A stretch of 51,082 nucleotides of DNA from Myxococcus dinghuensis. GTDB taxonomy: Bacteria; Myxococcota; Myxococcia; Myxococcales; Myxococcaceae. Positions 17,235-24,596 of the stretch are shown here, in pieces (position 1 is the first letter of the stretch; each line of letters starts with the position of its first letter). The stretch is taken from NCBI RefSeq assembly GCF_024198235.1, contig NZ_JAKCFB010000059.1, positions 1-51,082 of the forward strand, given 5' to 3'. The position numbers and the translations under genes were made by a program. Below the pieces are notes generated by a model. The model had not been told where the DNA came from, did no database searches, and saw only the letters and a list, made by a program, of their open reading frames with translations.

Positions 17235-18242
17235 TCATCGCAGCTTCCACCACGCGTTGCCTTCAGGGGTGGCGAACTCCTGGAAGGTGATGGACACGCT
17301 GACGTCGAGCGCGTGGACCCAGTGCCACCACCCCGCGGGGATGAGCAGCATGTCCCCGGGACCGACGACGGTCTCCAGGACCTCCGCCTCACGGTACGCG
17401 GGAAAGCGGGCCAGGTCCGGGTGCTCCGCGTCGACCTGACTCCACACCTCCAGGTGGCTGTAGACGTGGTGGAGTTGGAACGAGGGGATGAGGCGGAAGC
17501 GCTTTCGCCCGTGGATTTGTCCGAAGAGGACGGTGCCCAGATCGTGGTGGAGTCGAGTCAGCGTCCCCGCGGGTCCCACCCAGAGCTTCACGGCGCCCGC
17601 GCGGTCGGTCTTGCGCAGGAGGCCCTCCGGGTAGCGCACGTGCTCCAGCAGCCCGCGCAGCTCTTCCCGCTCGAGGGCGAAGTTGCGAGCCGTCATGTAG
17701 AGGTCGTTGGTGGGCCCCGCCTCCTGGAGCCGGTGGAGGAACACGCCGAAGGGCATCACCTGCCGACAGGCATCCGGCTCCAGGTCGTGATCGGCGCGGG
17801 CCTCGCGCCCCGCCATGACCTCCACCTCGACCGCCCCGTGGGATTCGGCCAGGCGCGCCGGCGTCCAATGCGTCATGAGGGGCCAGTCGCGCATGAAGCC
17901 CTCGAGCACGACGGGCCGCTGCGTGAGGTAGTACTGCTCCATCACTTCCCGCGCGGGCATGTCCCGGTGCCGATCCAACACCCGTTGCCTGCCGGTCTGG
18001 CGAAGGAGCGCGACGCGGGTGTCCAGCAACGACAGGGCCTCCTCATGTGAGTTCGCGAGGCGCCGCGCCTCGCGCACGGGGAGTTGCCGCGTCGTGGCCT
18101 CCACCGCGTCACGGGCCCGGGCTTCGGGGAGGCCGGCCTCCACGAGCGTGTCGACGAGTCGGCGTGTCGCCACGCCTCGCACCACGTTCTCCGCCAGCCA
18201 GGCGCGCCACTCCGGGTCGAGGTCCGCCGCCACGTCCGCCAT
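17235..18242 (-). CDS. JmjC/cupin-8 Fe(II)/2-oxoglutarate oxygenase (second active paralog)
   Basis: The 335-residue protein has the same layout as the paralog at 15939-16991: an N-terminal helical domain (PEWRAWLAENVVRG), then MEQYYLTQRPVVLEGFMRD and a jelly roll. The iron ligands are intact: H232-x-D234 in TRLHHDLGTVLFGQ and H307 in AGWWHWVHALD. WVGPAGTLTRLHHD and WFGPAGTLSNLHHD are nearly superimposable between the paralogs, so they arose by duplication, but they differ enough elsewhere to have different targets. I used the ATG at 18242, since the frame beyond it runs through the regulatory palindromes. It faces the proline-rich ORF and is divergent from the DUF3060 gene. Confidence 0.85.
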   Translation of the reverse strand: MADVAADLDPEWRAWLAENVVRGVATRRLVDTLVEAGLPEARARDAVEATTRQLPVREARRLANSHEEALSLLDTRVALLRQTGRQRVLDRHRDMPAREVMEQYYLTQRPVVLEGFMRDWPLMTHWTPARLAESHGAVEVEVMAGREARADHDLEPDACRQVMPFGVFLHRLQEAGPTNDLYMTARNFALEREELRGLLEHVRYPEGLLRKTDRAGAVKLWVGPAGTLTRLHHDLGTVLFGQIHGRKRFRLIPSFQLHHVYSHLEVWSQVDAEHPDLARFPAYREAEVLETVVGPGDMLLIPAGWWHWVHALDVSVSITFQEFATPEGNAWWKLR

Positions 18243-18279
18243 GCCCCCTCCGCTGCATGTGCCGAGATGAAGAGTCACG

Positions 18280-18355
18280 GCAATGTACAGGGCCGGCGCG
18301 CGCGCGGATATGTCGCGGAGATTTTGAATCTCCGCGACGCCGTTGCGTACATTGC
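18280..18355. promoter_or_regulatory. Nested inverted repeats in the divergent JmjC/DUF3060 intergenic region
   Basis: GTCGCGGAGATT (18312-18323) and AATCTCCGCGAC (18327-18338) form a perfect 12-bp inverted repeat around the three bases TTG. Around it lies a second perfect inverted repeat: GCAATGTAC (18280-18288) and GTACATTGC (18347-18355). The region lies between two divergent start codons (18242 and 18386), so these are likely operator sites shared by both promoters. The inner repeat could also form an RNA hairpin in either transcript, but no T-run follows it. Confidence 0.55.
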
Positions 18356-18385
18356 ACGTCCATCCACTCAAGGGGGTCCACCGCA

Positions 18386-18934
18386 ATGCGCAACCAGTTC
18401 AGGTCGAAGGCTTTCGTCGTCATCGCATGTGTCCTGGGGGCGATGACCGCCAGTGCCCAGGAGGAGGACGAGGCCGCGTCGGTCAAGGTCGGCAAGGACG
18501 GCAGCGTCCGGGTGAGGTCACAGGGCAACACCGTCGAGACGCGCGGCGGTTCGACGCGCGTCCGCACGGGCGACGGCGTCAACGTCCAGGTCGGCGGCGC
18601 CGTGGCACATGACGATGACGACGACGAGCGGGACACGTCATCGCGGAGCAACGGGTCGCTCGAGCTGGTGGACTCCGACCGCACCGTGACGCACGACTGT
18701 GGTGACGGCGGCAAGGCGGAGATCGTCGGCTCCGGCAACAAGGTCACCCTGACGGGGGCCTGCGAGCACGTCGAGGTGACGGGCAGCGACAACAAGGTCA
18801 CGGTCGATATCGCGCGGCGCATCGAGGCGACGGGCAGCGGCAACAGCATCACCTGGAAGCGTGGCCCGGAGAAGGGCAAGAAGCCGCGCATCAGCAACAC
18901 CGGCAGCAACAACCGCATCGCCCAGGCGCGCTGA
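18386..18934 (+). CDS. Exported DUF3060-type beta-repeat protein
   Basis: The 182-residue product has a signal peptide (FVVIACVLGAMTASAQ, cleavage after ASA). An acidic linker with a run of five Asp comes next. The C-terminal half has repeated short strands of the form G-S-G/D-N-x-V/I (IVGSGNKVTLTGACEHV, then VTGSDNKVTVDIA, then ATGSGNSITW, then NTGSNNRI), with a Cys pair that may form a disulphide. This is the pattern of DUF3060 proteins, small beta-solenoid-like secreted proteins of unknown function. It diverges from a JmjC oxygenase gene across a palindrome-rich region, which suggests co-regulation. A hairpin lies just downstream of the stop. Confidence 0.75.
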   Translation: MRNQFRSKAFVVIACVLGAMTASAQEEDEAASVKVGKDGSVRVRSQGNTVETRGGSTRVRTGDGVNVQVGGAVAHDDDDDERDTSSRSNGSLELVDSDRTVTHDCGDGGKAEIVGSGNKVTLTGACEHVEVTGSDNKVTVDIARRIEATGSGNSITWKRGPEKGKKPRISNTGSNNRIAQAR

Positions 18935-18948
18935 GCCGAGGCGTCACG

Positions 18949-18984
18949 AGGAGGCGGGGCGGGCAGGCATCCGCCTCGCCTCCT
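18949..18984 (+). terminator. Hairpin terminator downstream of the DUF3060 gene
   Basis: AGGAGGCGGGGCGG (18949-18962) and CCGCCTCGCCTCCT (18971-18984) pair in 13 of 14 positions around an eight-base loop, starting 14 bases after the stop codon. There is no T-run, as often in this G+C range. Confidence 0.5.
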
Positions 18985-19061
18985 GTCGCGTCCGGGGGCG
19001 GCCGGGTGCCGCGCCTGTCCCTCCTCCGCGCGTCCCCTAGATTGTCGGCAGGAGGCTCGCG

Positions 19062-19493
19062 ATGACCCCAGACCGCACCTCGCCCCGGCAGCGCTCTCCG
19101 CGCAAGGCGTGGACTCCAGGCGCCTTCGCCGCGCTCGCCCTGCTCGGGCTCCCGGCCAGCGTGCTCGCGCAGGACGAGGGCACCGCGCCCCAGGTCTCCT
19201 GCTTCGAGACCGTGAAGCAGGGCGGCCTCTCGGATGAGTACTCCGCCACGCAGTTGTGCCGCGGCGCCCGCTCCAACGCCCCCGCGAAGTGCTTCCTCCG
19301 CGTCCAGGAGGATGGCTCGCTGACGCAGGGGCAGGCGGTGCAGTTGTGCCAGTTCGCCACGGCCCAGGACAACCCCGCGTCGTGCTACCTCCAGGCGAAG
19401 AGCAAGAGCTTCAGCGACGACTCGCGGCTGATTCAACTGTGCCAGCCCCCGGTGACGCAGTTCCTGCGCTACTGCCCCGTCTACGTCCAGTAG
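19062..19493 (+). CDS. Exported protein with three Cys-x-QLC repeats
   Basis: The 143-residue product has a basic start and a signal peptide (FAALALLGLPASVLAQ, cleaved after VLA). The mature part is three units of about 30 residues, each with a Cys near its start and an LC pair about 15-20 residues later: SCFETV...ATQLC, KCFLRV...AVQLC and SCYLQA...LIQLC. A last Cys follows in LRYCPVYV. Seven Cys suggest disulphide-stabilised helical hairpins in the periplasm or outside the cell. I do not recognise the family. It stands between the DUF3060 gene and the nuclease-like gene, both on the same strand, with its own leader region (AGGAGG about nine bases before the ATG). Confidence 0.65.
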   Translation: MTPDRTSPRQRSPRKAWTPGAFAALALLGLPASVLAQDEGTAPQVSCFETVKQGGLSDEYSATQLCRGARSNAPAKCFLRVQEDGSLTQGQAVQLCQFATAQDNPASCYLQAKSKSFSDDSRLIQLCQPPVTQFLRYCPVYVQ

Positions 19494-19612
19494 CGACACG
19501 AACGACGGGGGGCGTTCCATTCCAGGTGACGGGTCAGACTCCGAGACGGGAGACAGTCCCTGCCCGGCCACGCGCCAGCTCGCGCGAGGATGAACCGGGA
19601 TAGGGTGACGAC

Positions 19613-20479
19613 ATGACGGAGCAGCCATCGACCGAGGACGAGCTCCCCACCGCGAAGGAGCTGGAGCTGAGCGAGGCCCACGCGCCGCCAGCCCCCCGGG
19701 TGCTGCTGACGCCCGGGAACGAGCCGCTCGCCATGCTGGCCCGGCGTGGCTTCCAGGCGACCATCGCGCCCCTGGACCTCCCCTTCCCCGCCGACGTGGA
19801 GGGCGCCCGGGCCGAGCAGTTGATGGAGCGGCTGAGCCACTATGCCTTCCGACTGTTCCTGCGCGGCGCCATCCTCCGGCACGGCAGCTTCGCCCCCGCC
19901 GAGGCCACGCGTTACCTGGAGGAGCCCCAGGCGCGGGCCTTCGCGGAGGACCTCGTGTCGCTCGACCTCGCCGCGCGCGAGGACGGTGGTCGGTATCGAC
20001 TGCTGCGCCCGGCGGCCAGCTTTGGTGGAACCCTGGAGTGGTACGTGGCGCGGGAGCTGCGCGGCCGGTTCGCGCTCGACGTCGCCGTGGGCGTGAAGTT
20101 CCACGCGCCGGACGTCGGCGGGGACCTGGACGTCGTGGCCACGGCGGAGGGCAAGCTCATCTACCTGGAGATGAAGTCGTCCCCGCCCAAGCACCTCGCC
20201 CCGGACGAGGTGGGCGCGTTCTTCCGGCGCGTCCGGGCGCTGCGTCCGCACCTGGCCATCTTCGTCATGGATACGGCGCTGCGCCTCTCCGACAAGGTGC
20301 TGCCCCTGCTCCAGGCGGAGCTGACGCTCCAGCCGCCCCCTCCTCCCCGGCGCGTGCTGCGCGACGTCTGGGCCCTGACGCCGCACCTCTACGTGGTCAA
20401 CGCGCGGCAGGACCTGATGAGCAACATCGGCATCGCGCTCGCGGAGGGCTTCCGGGCGCTCGCTCCGGCGGGGCCCTAG
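19613..20479 (+). CDS. PD-(D/E)xK nuclease-fold-like protein
   Basis: The 288-residue protein begins with a polar linker, then a winged-helix-like region (residues 65-120: HYAFRLFLRGAILRHGSF, then ATRYLEEPQAR). The C-terminal half has TLEWYVARELRGRF, then GGDLDVVA, then KLIYLEMKSSPP. The D...E-x-K spacing and the Glu of the first helix are the signature of the restriction-endonuclease-like fold. DNA binding or cleavage is thus plausible, possibly Holliday-junction or repair related, but no partner gene shows which. It ends near 20479, converging on the RdgC-like genes. Confidence 0.6.
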   Translation: MTEQPSTEDELPTAKELELSEAHAPPAPRVLLTPGNEPLAMLARRGFQATIAPLDLPFPADVEGARAEQLMERLSHYAFRLFLRGAILRHGSFAPAEATRYLEEPQARAFAEDLVSLDLAAREDGGRYRLLRPAASFGGTLEWYVARELRGRFALDVAVGVKFHAPDVGGDLDVVATAEGKLIYLEMKSSPPKHLAPDEVGAFFRRVRALRPHLAIFVMDTALRLSDKVLPLLQAELTLQPPPPPRRVLRDVWALTPHLYVVNARQDLMSNIGIALAEGFRALAPAGP

Positions 20480-20599
20480 CAACGCCACGCGGCCGGGGCA
20501 GCGAGCCCGGGGCGTGCTCCGCGCCCGCCTCGAGACTCATGACACCCGGGCATGGGGCGCTGGTGGGCGCCCTCTCCTGCCCGGGTGGAACGACGAACC

Positions 20600-21289
20600 T
20601 CAGTGCCGGGCGGCGCGGGCTTCCTTGCCCCGGGCGCGCGCGGCCTTGGCGAGCGCGTCCGCGCCCTGCTCGTCCCCGCGCATCCACTCCTTCATCGCCG
20701 GCACGACCTGCTTGCTCCACGTCTTGCCCGCGCGGACCTTCAGGAAGTCGTTCACCAGCACATCCACCATGGCGGAGAGCTGCTCGGTGAGGAACAGGCG
20801 CTCGGTGAGCTGATCATCCTCTTCCTCGCTCATCAGCGCCGGGAGCTTCGCCGCGCGGACGTCGAGGAACTCGGAGTCCAGCGTGGCCTCGTACTCCTTC
20901 TCCCCATGCGTGAAGCGCACGCGGGCCTGGGCCACCAGCAGTCCCCGGTCCAGCGCGTGCTTCACCTGCGTGGAGTACGGCGCGAGCGTGCCCTTGGCGC
21001 TCATCTCGGTGACGTCGCCCGCGACGCCTCGCAGGGTCACGCGGCCCATGAAGAGCACGTTGACGCCGGCCTTCTCGTACTCCACCAGCGCGTCACCGGA
21101 CTCGGAGCGCCACAGCATCCACGTCAGGAACTCGCGGCCCAGGTAGGCCCGGCCTCGCAGCAGGGCCTCGCGGGCCTTGCCCTTCTCGACCTCGGCCTCG
21201 TCCTGCTTCTCCTCCGTCGCGCCGCCGTCCACGCCCACGTCGCCCCGGGCGAACGCCGCCTCGATACGGGCCTGCTCACGCTTCGACAT
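20600..21289 (-). CDS. RdgC-like C-terminal half or accessory protein
   Basis: The 229-residue protein starts with a charged helix (MSKREQARIEAAFARGD). It then has AYLGREFLTWMLWRSESGD, VTEMSAKGTLAPYSTQVKHA and ATLDSEFLDVRAAKLPAL. This order (target-strand block, Gly-x-V helix, TLD-x-x-FLDVR) looks like the C-terminal part of RdgC, the ring-shaped DNA-binding recombination regulator. The upstream gene resembles the N-terminal part and overlaps this start by 14 bases. I therefore read the pair as RdgC in two pieces; the alternative is a lineage-specific partner. The similarity is by eye and moderate. Confidence 0.5.
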   Translation of the reverse strand: MSKREQARIEAAFARGDVGVDGGATEEKQDEAEVEKGKAREALLRGRAYLGREFLTWMLWRSESGDALVEYEKAGVNVLFMGRVTLRGVAGDVTEMSAKGTLAPYSTQVKHALDRGLLVAQARVRFTHGEKEYEATLDSEFLDVRAAKLPALMSEEEDDQLTERLFLTEQLSAMVDVLVNDFLKVRAGKTWSKQVVPAMKEWMRGDEQGADALAKAARARGKEARAARH

Positions 21290-21917
21290 GCGCCACCTCC
21301 CCCGCCGGCAGGTCCATTCCAATCAGCTCCGCGGTGGGCCCCAAGGCCCTCTCATCGATACCCGCCGTCTGCGCGATGGCGGCCGGCGTCAGCGCGACGA
21401 GCTTCAGCCCGAGCGCGTTCTCCAGCGCGATGAGGATCTCCTCCACCACCTTGCGCGACGCGGCCCAGACCTGGAGCTGCTGCGTGGTCTGGTTCCAGCT
21501 CACGTCCAGCACGTTGGTGCGCGGCGTGGCGCGGTTGCGCAGCATCTGCTTGATCTGCCCCTTGGCCTGGGACTTCTCGCCCCGGCTGGGCGGCCGGTCG
21601 TTCTCCGCCTCGAACTGGGTGGTCCACTTGGCCAGCTCCTGCTTCATCGCGGGCGCGGGGACCTTGAGCGTGTCGATGCGGAACGAGAACAGCGCGTACT
21701 CGCCATAGAACAGGCGGCTGACGGCGAAGTCGACGGCGTCCGCGTTCTCCAACTCGACGAAGCCCGCCGCGCGGTCGTCCTCGGATTTGCGGTCGATGGG
21801 CTCGAAGGCATGCGCCTTGAGGCCCCGCTGCAACCAGCGCTTGATGTCGGAGGGCGCATCCTTGGCGGGTTCGACCCGGAAGCGCGAGAAGGTGACGGCA
21901 CCACGTAGGACAGGCAT
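21276..21917 (-). CDS. rdgC: RdgC-like recombination-associated protein, N-terminal half
   Basis: The 213-residue protein begins MPVLRGAVTFSRFRVE, has RRLFYGEYALFSFRIDTLKV-like strands, and then a charged helix (PSRGEKSQAKGQIKQMLRNRA) followed by VSWNQTTQQLQVWAASRKVV. In RdgC the same order occurs: N-terminal strands, a Lys-rich helix ending in LLPRAF, then a strand with W-I-D and a helix. RdgC is usually about 300 residues and forms a ring dimer around DNA that inhibits RecA. This gene is shorter and its 3' end overlaps the next gene by 14 bases, which encodes what looks like the rest. The start at 21917 follows the family N-terminus. Confidence 0.6.
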   Translation of the reverse strand: MPVLRGAVTFSRFRVEPAKDAPSDIKRWLQRGLKAHAFEPIDRKSEDDRAAGFVELENADAVDFAVSRLFYGEYALFSFRIDTLKVPAPAMKQELAKWTTQFEAENDRPPSRGEKSQAKGQIKQMLRNRATPRTNVLDVSWNQTTQQLQVWAASRKVVEEILIALENALGLKLVALTPAAIAQTAGIDERALGPTAELIGMDLPAGEVAHVEA

Positions 21918-22046
21918 GGGGCGCGGCAGGATGGGGGGCGCGCGGTGCGCCGTCAAGGTACTCCGTGTGCTGACCTCGGCGCCCTCTTCCGTCCCTGACG
22001 GCGGGGAGTGCGATACGGTGCCAGTGCCACTGGAGAGCCTCTTCCG

Positions 22047-22820
22047 ATGAAGCACCGCGCACCGAGCCCGCTCCTCGTCCTCCTCCTCTGGGCCTGCCTG
22101 CCCGTCACGGCCCTGGCGCAGGACGTCCCCGCCGCGACGCCGCCACCGGCGGCGATCCTCGAGCCTCCGCCGCTCGTGCCCGCGCCCGACGACGTGACGG
22201 ACGCGCCCTTCTTCGCGCCCGAGGACGAGGACCCCGCCCTGGAGACCGCCGCCCCCGAGGTTCAGCAGGGCCCCACCCTCATCGACACGCCGACCCGCAG
22301 GCGCTGGCGGATGCCCACCCCCGCGCGGCTCGCCATCGAATCCGCGGCCGGCAGCCTGGCTTCGATGGGCGCCGGCATCCTGGGGTTGGTGCCGGGCGTC
22401 CTGTTGGCGGGAGACTGCGACGCGCTCCGAGGGAGTTCGTGTCGGGAGGCCTGGGTGACCGGGGCCGTGGGTCTGGCGGCCGGGGCGACGATGGGCGTCT
22501 ATCTCTCCGGCACCCTCATGAAGGAGCGCGGCTCGCTCATGACCACGCTCCTGGGCGCCGTCGTCGGCACGGGCGCGGGCGTGCTGACGTTCGCCGCGCT
22601 CAACGAGTCGAACGACGGCCTGGCCATCATGGGCCTCCTCATCCTGCCGACGGCTGGCGCGGTGATGGGCTACGAGCTGGGCCTCGAGCCCCACCCCGCC
22701 GAAACGGAGTCCGCGCATCCCCGGCCCGAACCCTCCAGCCCGTCGGTGCGGCTGTTCCCGTCGGTGGGCGCGACGCCCCATGGCGGGGTCATGGGTGGCT
22801 TCGTCGGCAGCTTCTGGTGA
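22047..22820 (+). CDS. Exported or membrane protein of unknown function
   Basis: The 257-residue product has a signal peptide (LLVLLLWACLPVTALAQ), a proline-rich acidic linker of about 65 residues, and then Gly/Ala-rich hydrophobic helices (SLASMGAGILGLVPGVLLAG, VGLAAGATMGVYLSG, TLLGAVVGTGAGVLTFAAL and IMGLLILPTAGAVMGYELG). This resembles glycine-zipper membrane proteins common in myxobacterial genomes. No catalytic motif is visible. It is followed by a 14-bp GC palindrome at 22828-22841 and then by the carboxypeptidase gene on the same strand, so the two are probably separate transcripts. Confidence 0.6.
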   Translation: MKHRAPSPLLVLLLWACLPVTALAQDVPAATPPPAAILEPPPLVPAPDDVTDAPFFAPEDEDPALETAAPEVQQGPTLIDTPTRRRWRMPTPARLAIESAAGSLASMGAGILGLVPGVLLAGDCDALRGSSCREAWVTGAVGLAAGATMGVYLSGTLMKERGSLMTTLLGAVVGTGAGVLTFAALNESNDGLAIMGLLILPTAGAVMGYELGLEPHPAETESAHPRPEPSSPSVRLFPSVGATPHGGVMGGFVGSFW

Positions 22821-22945
22821 GACGACGCGCGCGGCCGCGCGGGCCGCCGGGTCGGATACCGGACGACCGGGGCGACGCGCTCCCCGCACGCCTCCCAGAC
22901 GGGCCATGACACCCGGGGCGCCCGGGCGTTAGCGTGCCCGGCGCC

Positions 22946-24427
22946 ATGCGTCGCGCACTATCCCTTCCCCTCCTCCTGGCCTCGCTGCTGCTTCCCGGCT
23001 GCCTCCGTGCACGACGTCCGGAGGCGCCCACGGTGGGCACCGTCGCGGGGACCCTCTTCGCCACACTGGAGGCCGAGGGCGCGCTGGCGAGCGCCATCGT
23101 CCTGGACGCCCACACCGGCGAGCCCCTCTTCTCCCACCGCGAGCACGTCCGGCTGCTGCCCGCCTCGACGATGAAGGTGGTCTCCACCGCGTCGGTGCTC
23201 TCCGCGCTCGGGCCCGACTTCCGCTTCCAGACGCCCGTGTCGCTGGAGGGCTCGCTGCACGACGGGCTCTTCCTGGGGGACATCGTGGTCGAGTCCTCGG
23301 GGGATCCATCGCTCGGCTCGTGGCGGTTCCCGGAGACGGCGCTCGCCTGCGAGCAGGTCGCGGACGCCCTCCAGGCGCGGGGCATCCGCCAATGGCGGGG
23401 ACAGGTCCGCGTGCGCGGCACGCCCGACGTGGACGCGGCGTTCGGCCCCGGCTGGGCCTGGGACGATGCCGCCTATGGCTACAGCGCCGCGCCCACCGCG
23501 TTCGTGTTCCGCGAGAACGTCGTGGACCTCGCGGTGTCCCGCGCGGAGGGGACGGATTGCGCCCTGGCCCCGACGCTCCAGCTCACGCCCGCCTTCGCGA
23601 ACCTCCCCGCCCAGGTGAGCGTGGACATGAGCGCCGAGCGCGCCAACCTCTCCTGCACGCGGCAGCGCGGCGCGCCCGGCGTGCGCTGCGTGTGGCGCTC
23701 CCCCGCGAGCGCCTGTCCCCGCAGCGCGAGCGTGAGGCTGTCCGTGGACGAGCCCCAGGCCCTCTTCTCCGCCTGCGTGGAGGAGGCGCTCTTCCAGCGC
23801 GGCGTCCCGCGACTCCCCGGGACGCTCGAGGCCCCCGCGCCGCTGCTGCCGCCCCGCCCCGAGCCGCTGCTCACGCTCGTCAGCCCGCCGCTGTCCGCCC
23901 TGGTCAAGGCCACCAACAAGGAGTCCCTCAACCTCTACGCGGAGCGGCTGGGCATGCGCTTCGCGCGCGAGCGCCTGGGCGCCGAGGACTACACCGCGCT
24001 GCGCGCCGCGCTGGGCCAGGAGCTGACCCGACGCGGCATCCCCTCGAGGGACCTGCGCCCCGTCGATGGCAGCGGCCTGTCCCGCTACAACCTCGCCACC
24101 GCGCGGGGACTCGCCCGCGTCCTCTTCACCAGCCTGCGCGAACCCTATGGCGCCGCCCTCGTGGACAGCCTGCCCGTGGCGGGCGTCGACGGGACGCTGG
24201 CCACCCGGCCCGTGACTCCCGTCACCGCCGGCCACATCCGCGCGAAGACAGGCACGCTCTCCGGACAGAAGTGCTTCACCGGTGTCGTCGATCGACCGGG
24301 CGACGCGGAGCACCCGCGCGTCGTGTTCGCGCTCATGCTCGGCAACATGGACGACGGCACCGCCCTGCCCGCCAACGAGGCCTTCGACCGCTTCGCCGCC
24401 GCCCTGGTCGAGCTGCCCTTGCGCTGA
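22946..24427 (+). CDS. dacB: D-alanyl-D-alanine carboxypeptidase/endopeptidase (PBP4, DacB type)
   Basis: The 493-residue lipoprotein (LLLASLLLPGC lipobox) carries the three active-site boxes of class C low-molecular-mass penicillin-binding proteins: S74-T-M-K77, S327-L-N329 and K434-T-G436. The roughly 250 residues between SxxK and SxN are the long insertion characteristic of the PBP4/DacB family (peptidase S13). It should trim or cleave peptidoglycan crosslinks in the periplasm. The insertion carries several Cys that may pair. All catalytic residues are present. The ATG at 22946 is chosen because the signal sequence starts there. Confidence 0.9.
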   Translation: MRRALSLPLLLASLLLPGCLRARRPEAPTVGTVAGTLFATLEAEGALASAIVLDAHTGEPLFSHREHVRLLPASTMKVVSTASVLSALGPDFRFQTPVSLEGSLHDGLFLGDIVVESSGDPSLGSWRFPETALACEQVADALQARGIRQWRGQVRVRGTPDVDAAFGPGWAWDDAAYGYSAAPTAFVFRENVVDLAVSRAEGTDCALAPTLQLTPAFANLPAQVSVDMSAERANLSCTRQRGAPGVRCVWRSPASACPRSASVRLSVDEPQALFSACVEEALFQRGVPRLPGTLEAPAPLLPPRPEPLLTLVSPPLSALVKATNKESLNLYAERLGMRFARERLGAEDYTALRAALGQELTRRGIPSRDLRPVDGSGLSRYNLATARGLARVLFTSLREPYGAALVDSLPVAGVDGTLATRPVTPVTAGHIRAKTGTLSGQKCFTGVVDRPGDAEHPRVVFALMLGNMDDGTALPANEAFDRFAAALVELPLR

Positions 24428-24596
24428 CACCCAGAGCAGGGCGCCTCGGATTCCCGGCAAGGCCTCCGCGCATGACGCCTGGCGGCAACCCGGCGGAACA
24501 CGCGGGCCCCCGTGACATTCCCTCGTCACGAAGGTGCTGCGCGTCCGTGGGGACGTGGCAGGCTGTGCCCCGCTTTTCCGTCCCCCCGAGGTGAAC

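Noticed and set aside
21850..21880. tRNA T-loop-like GGGTTCGACCC at about 21868
   Set aside because: It lies within the RdgC-like coding sequence and no acceptor stem, D arm or anticodon arm fits around it.
22828..22841. 14-bp perfect palindrome CGCGCGGCCGCGCG as terminator
   Set aside because: It has no loop and no T-run; alternating CG is expected often in this base composition.
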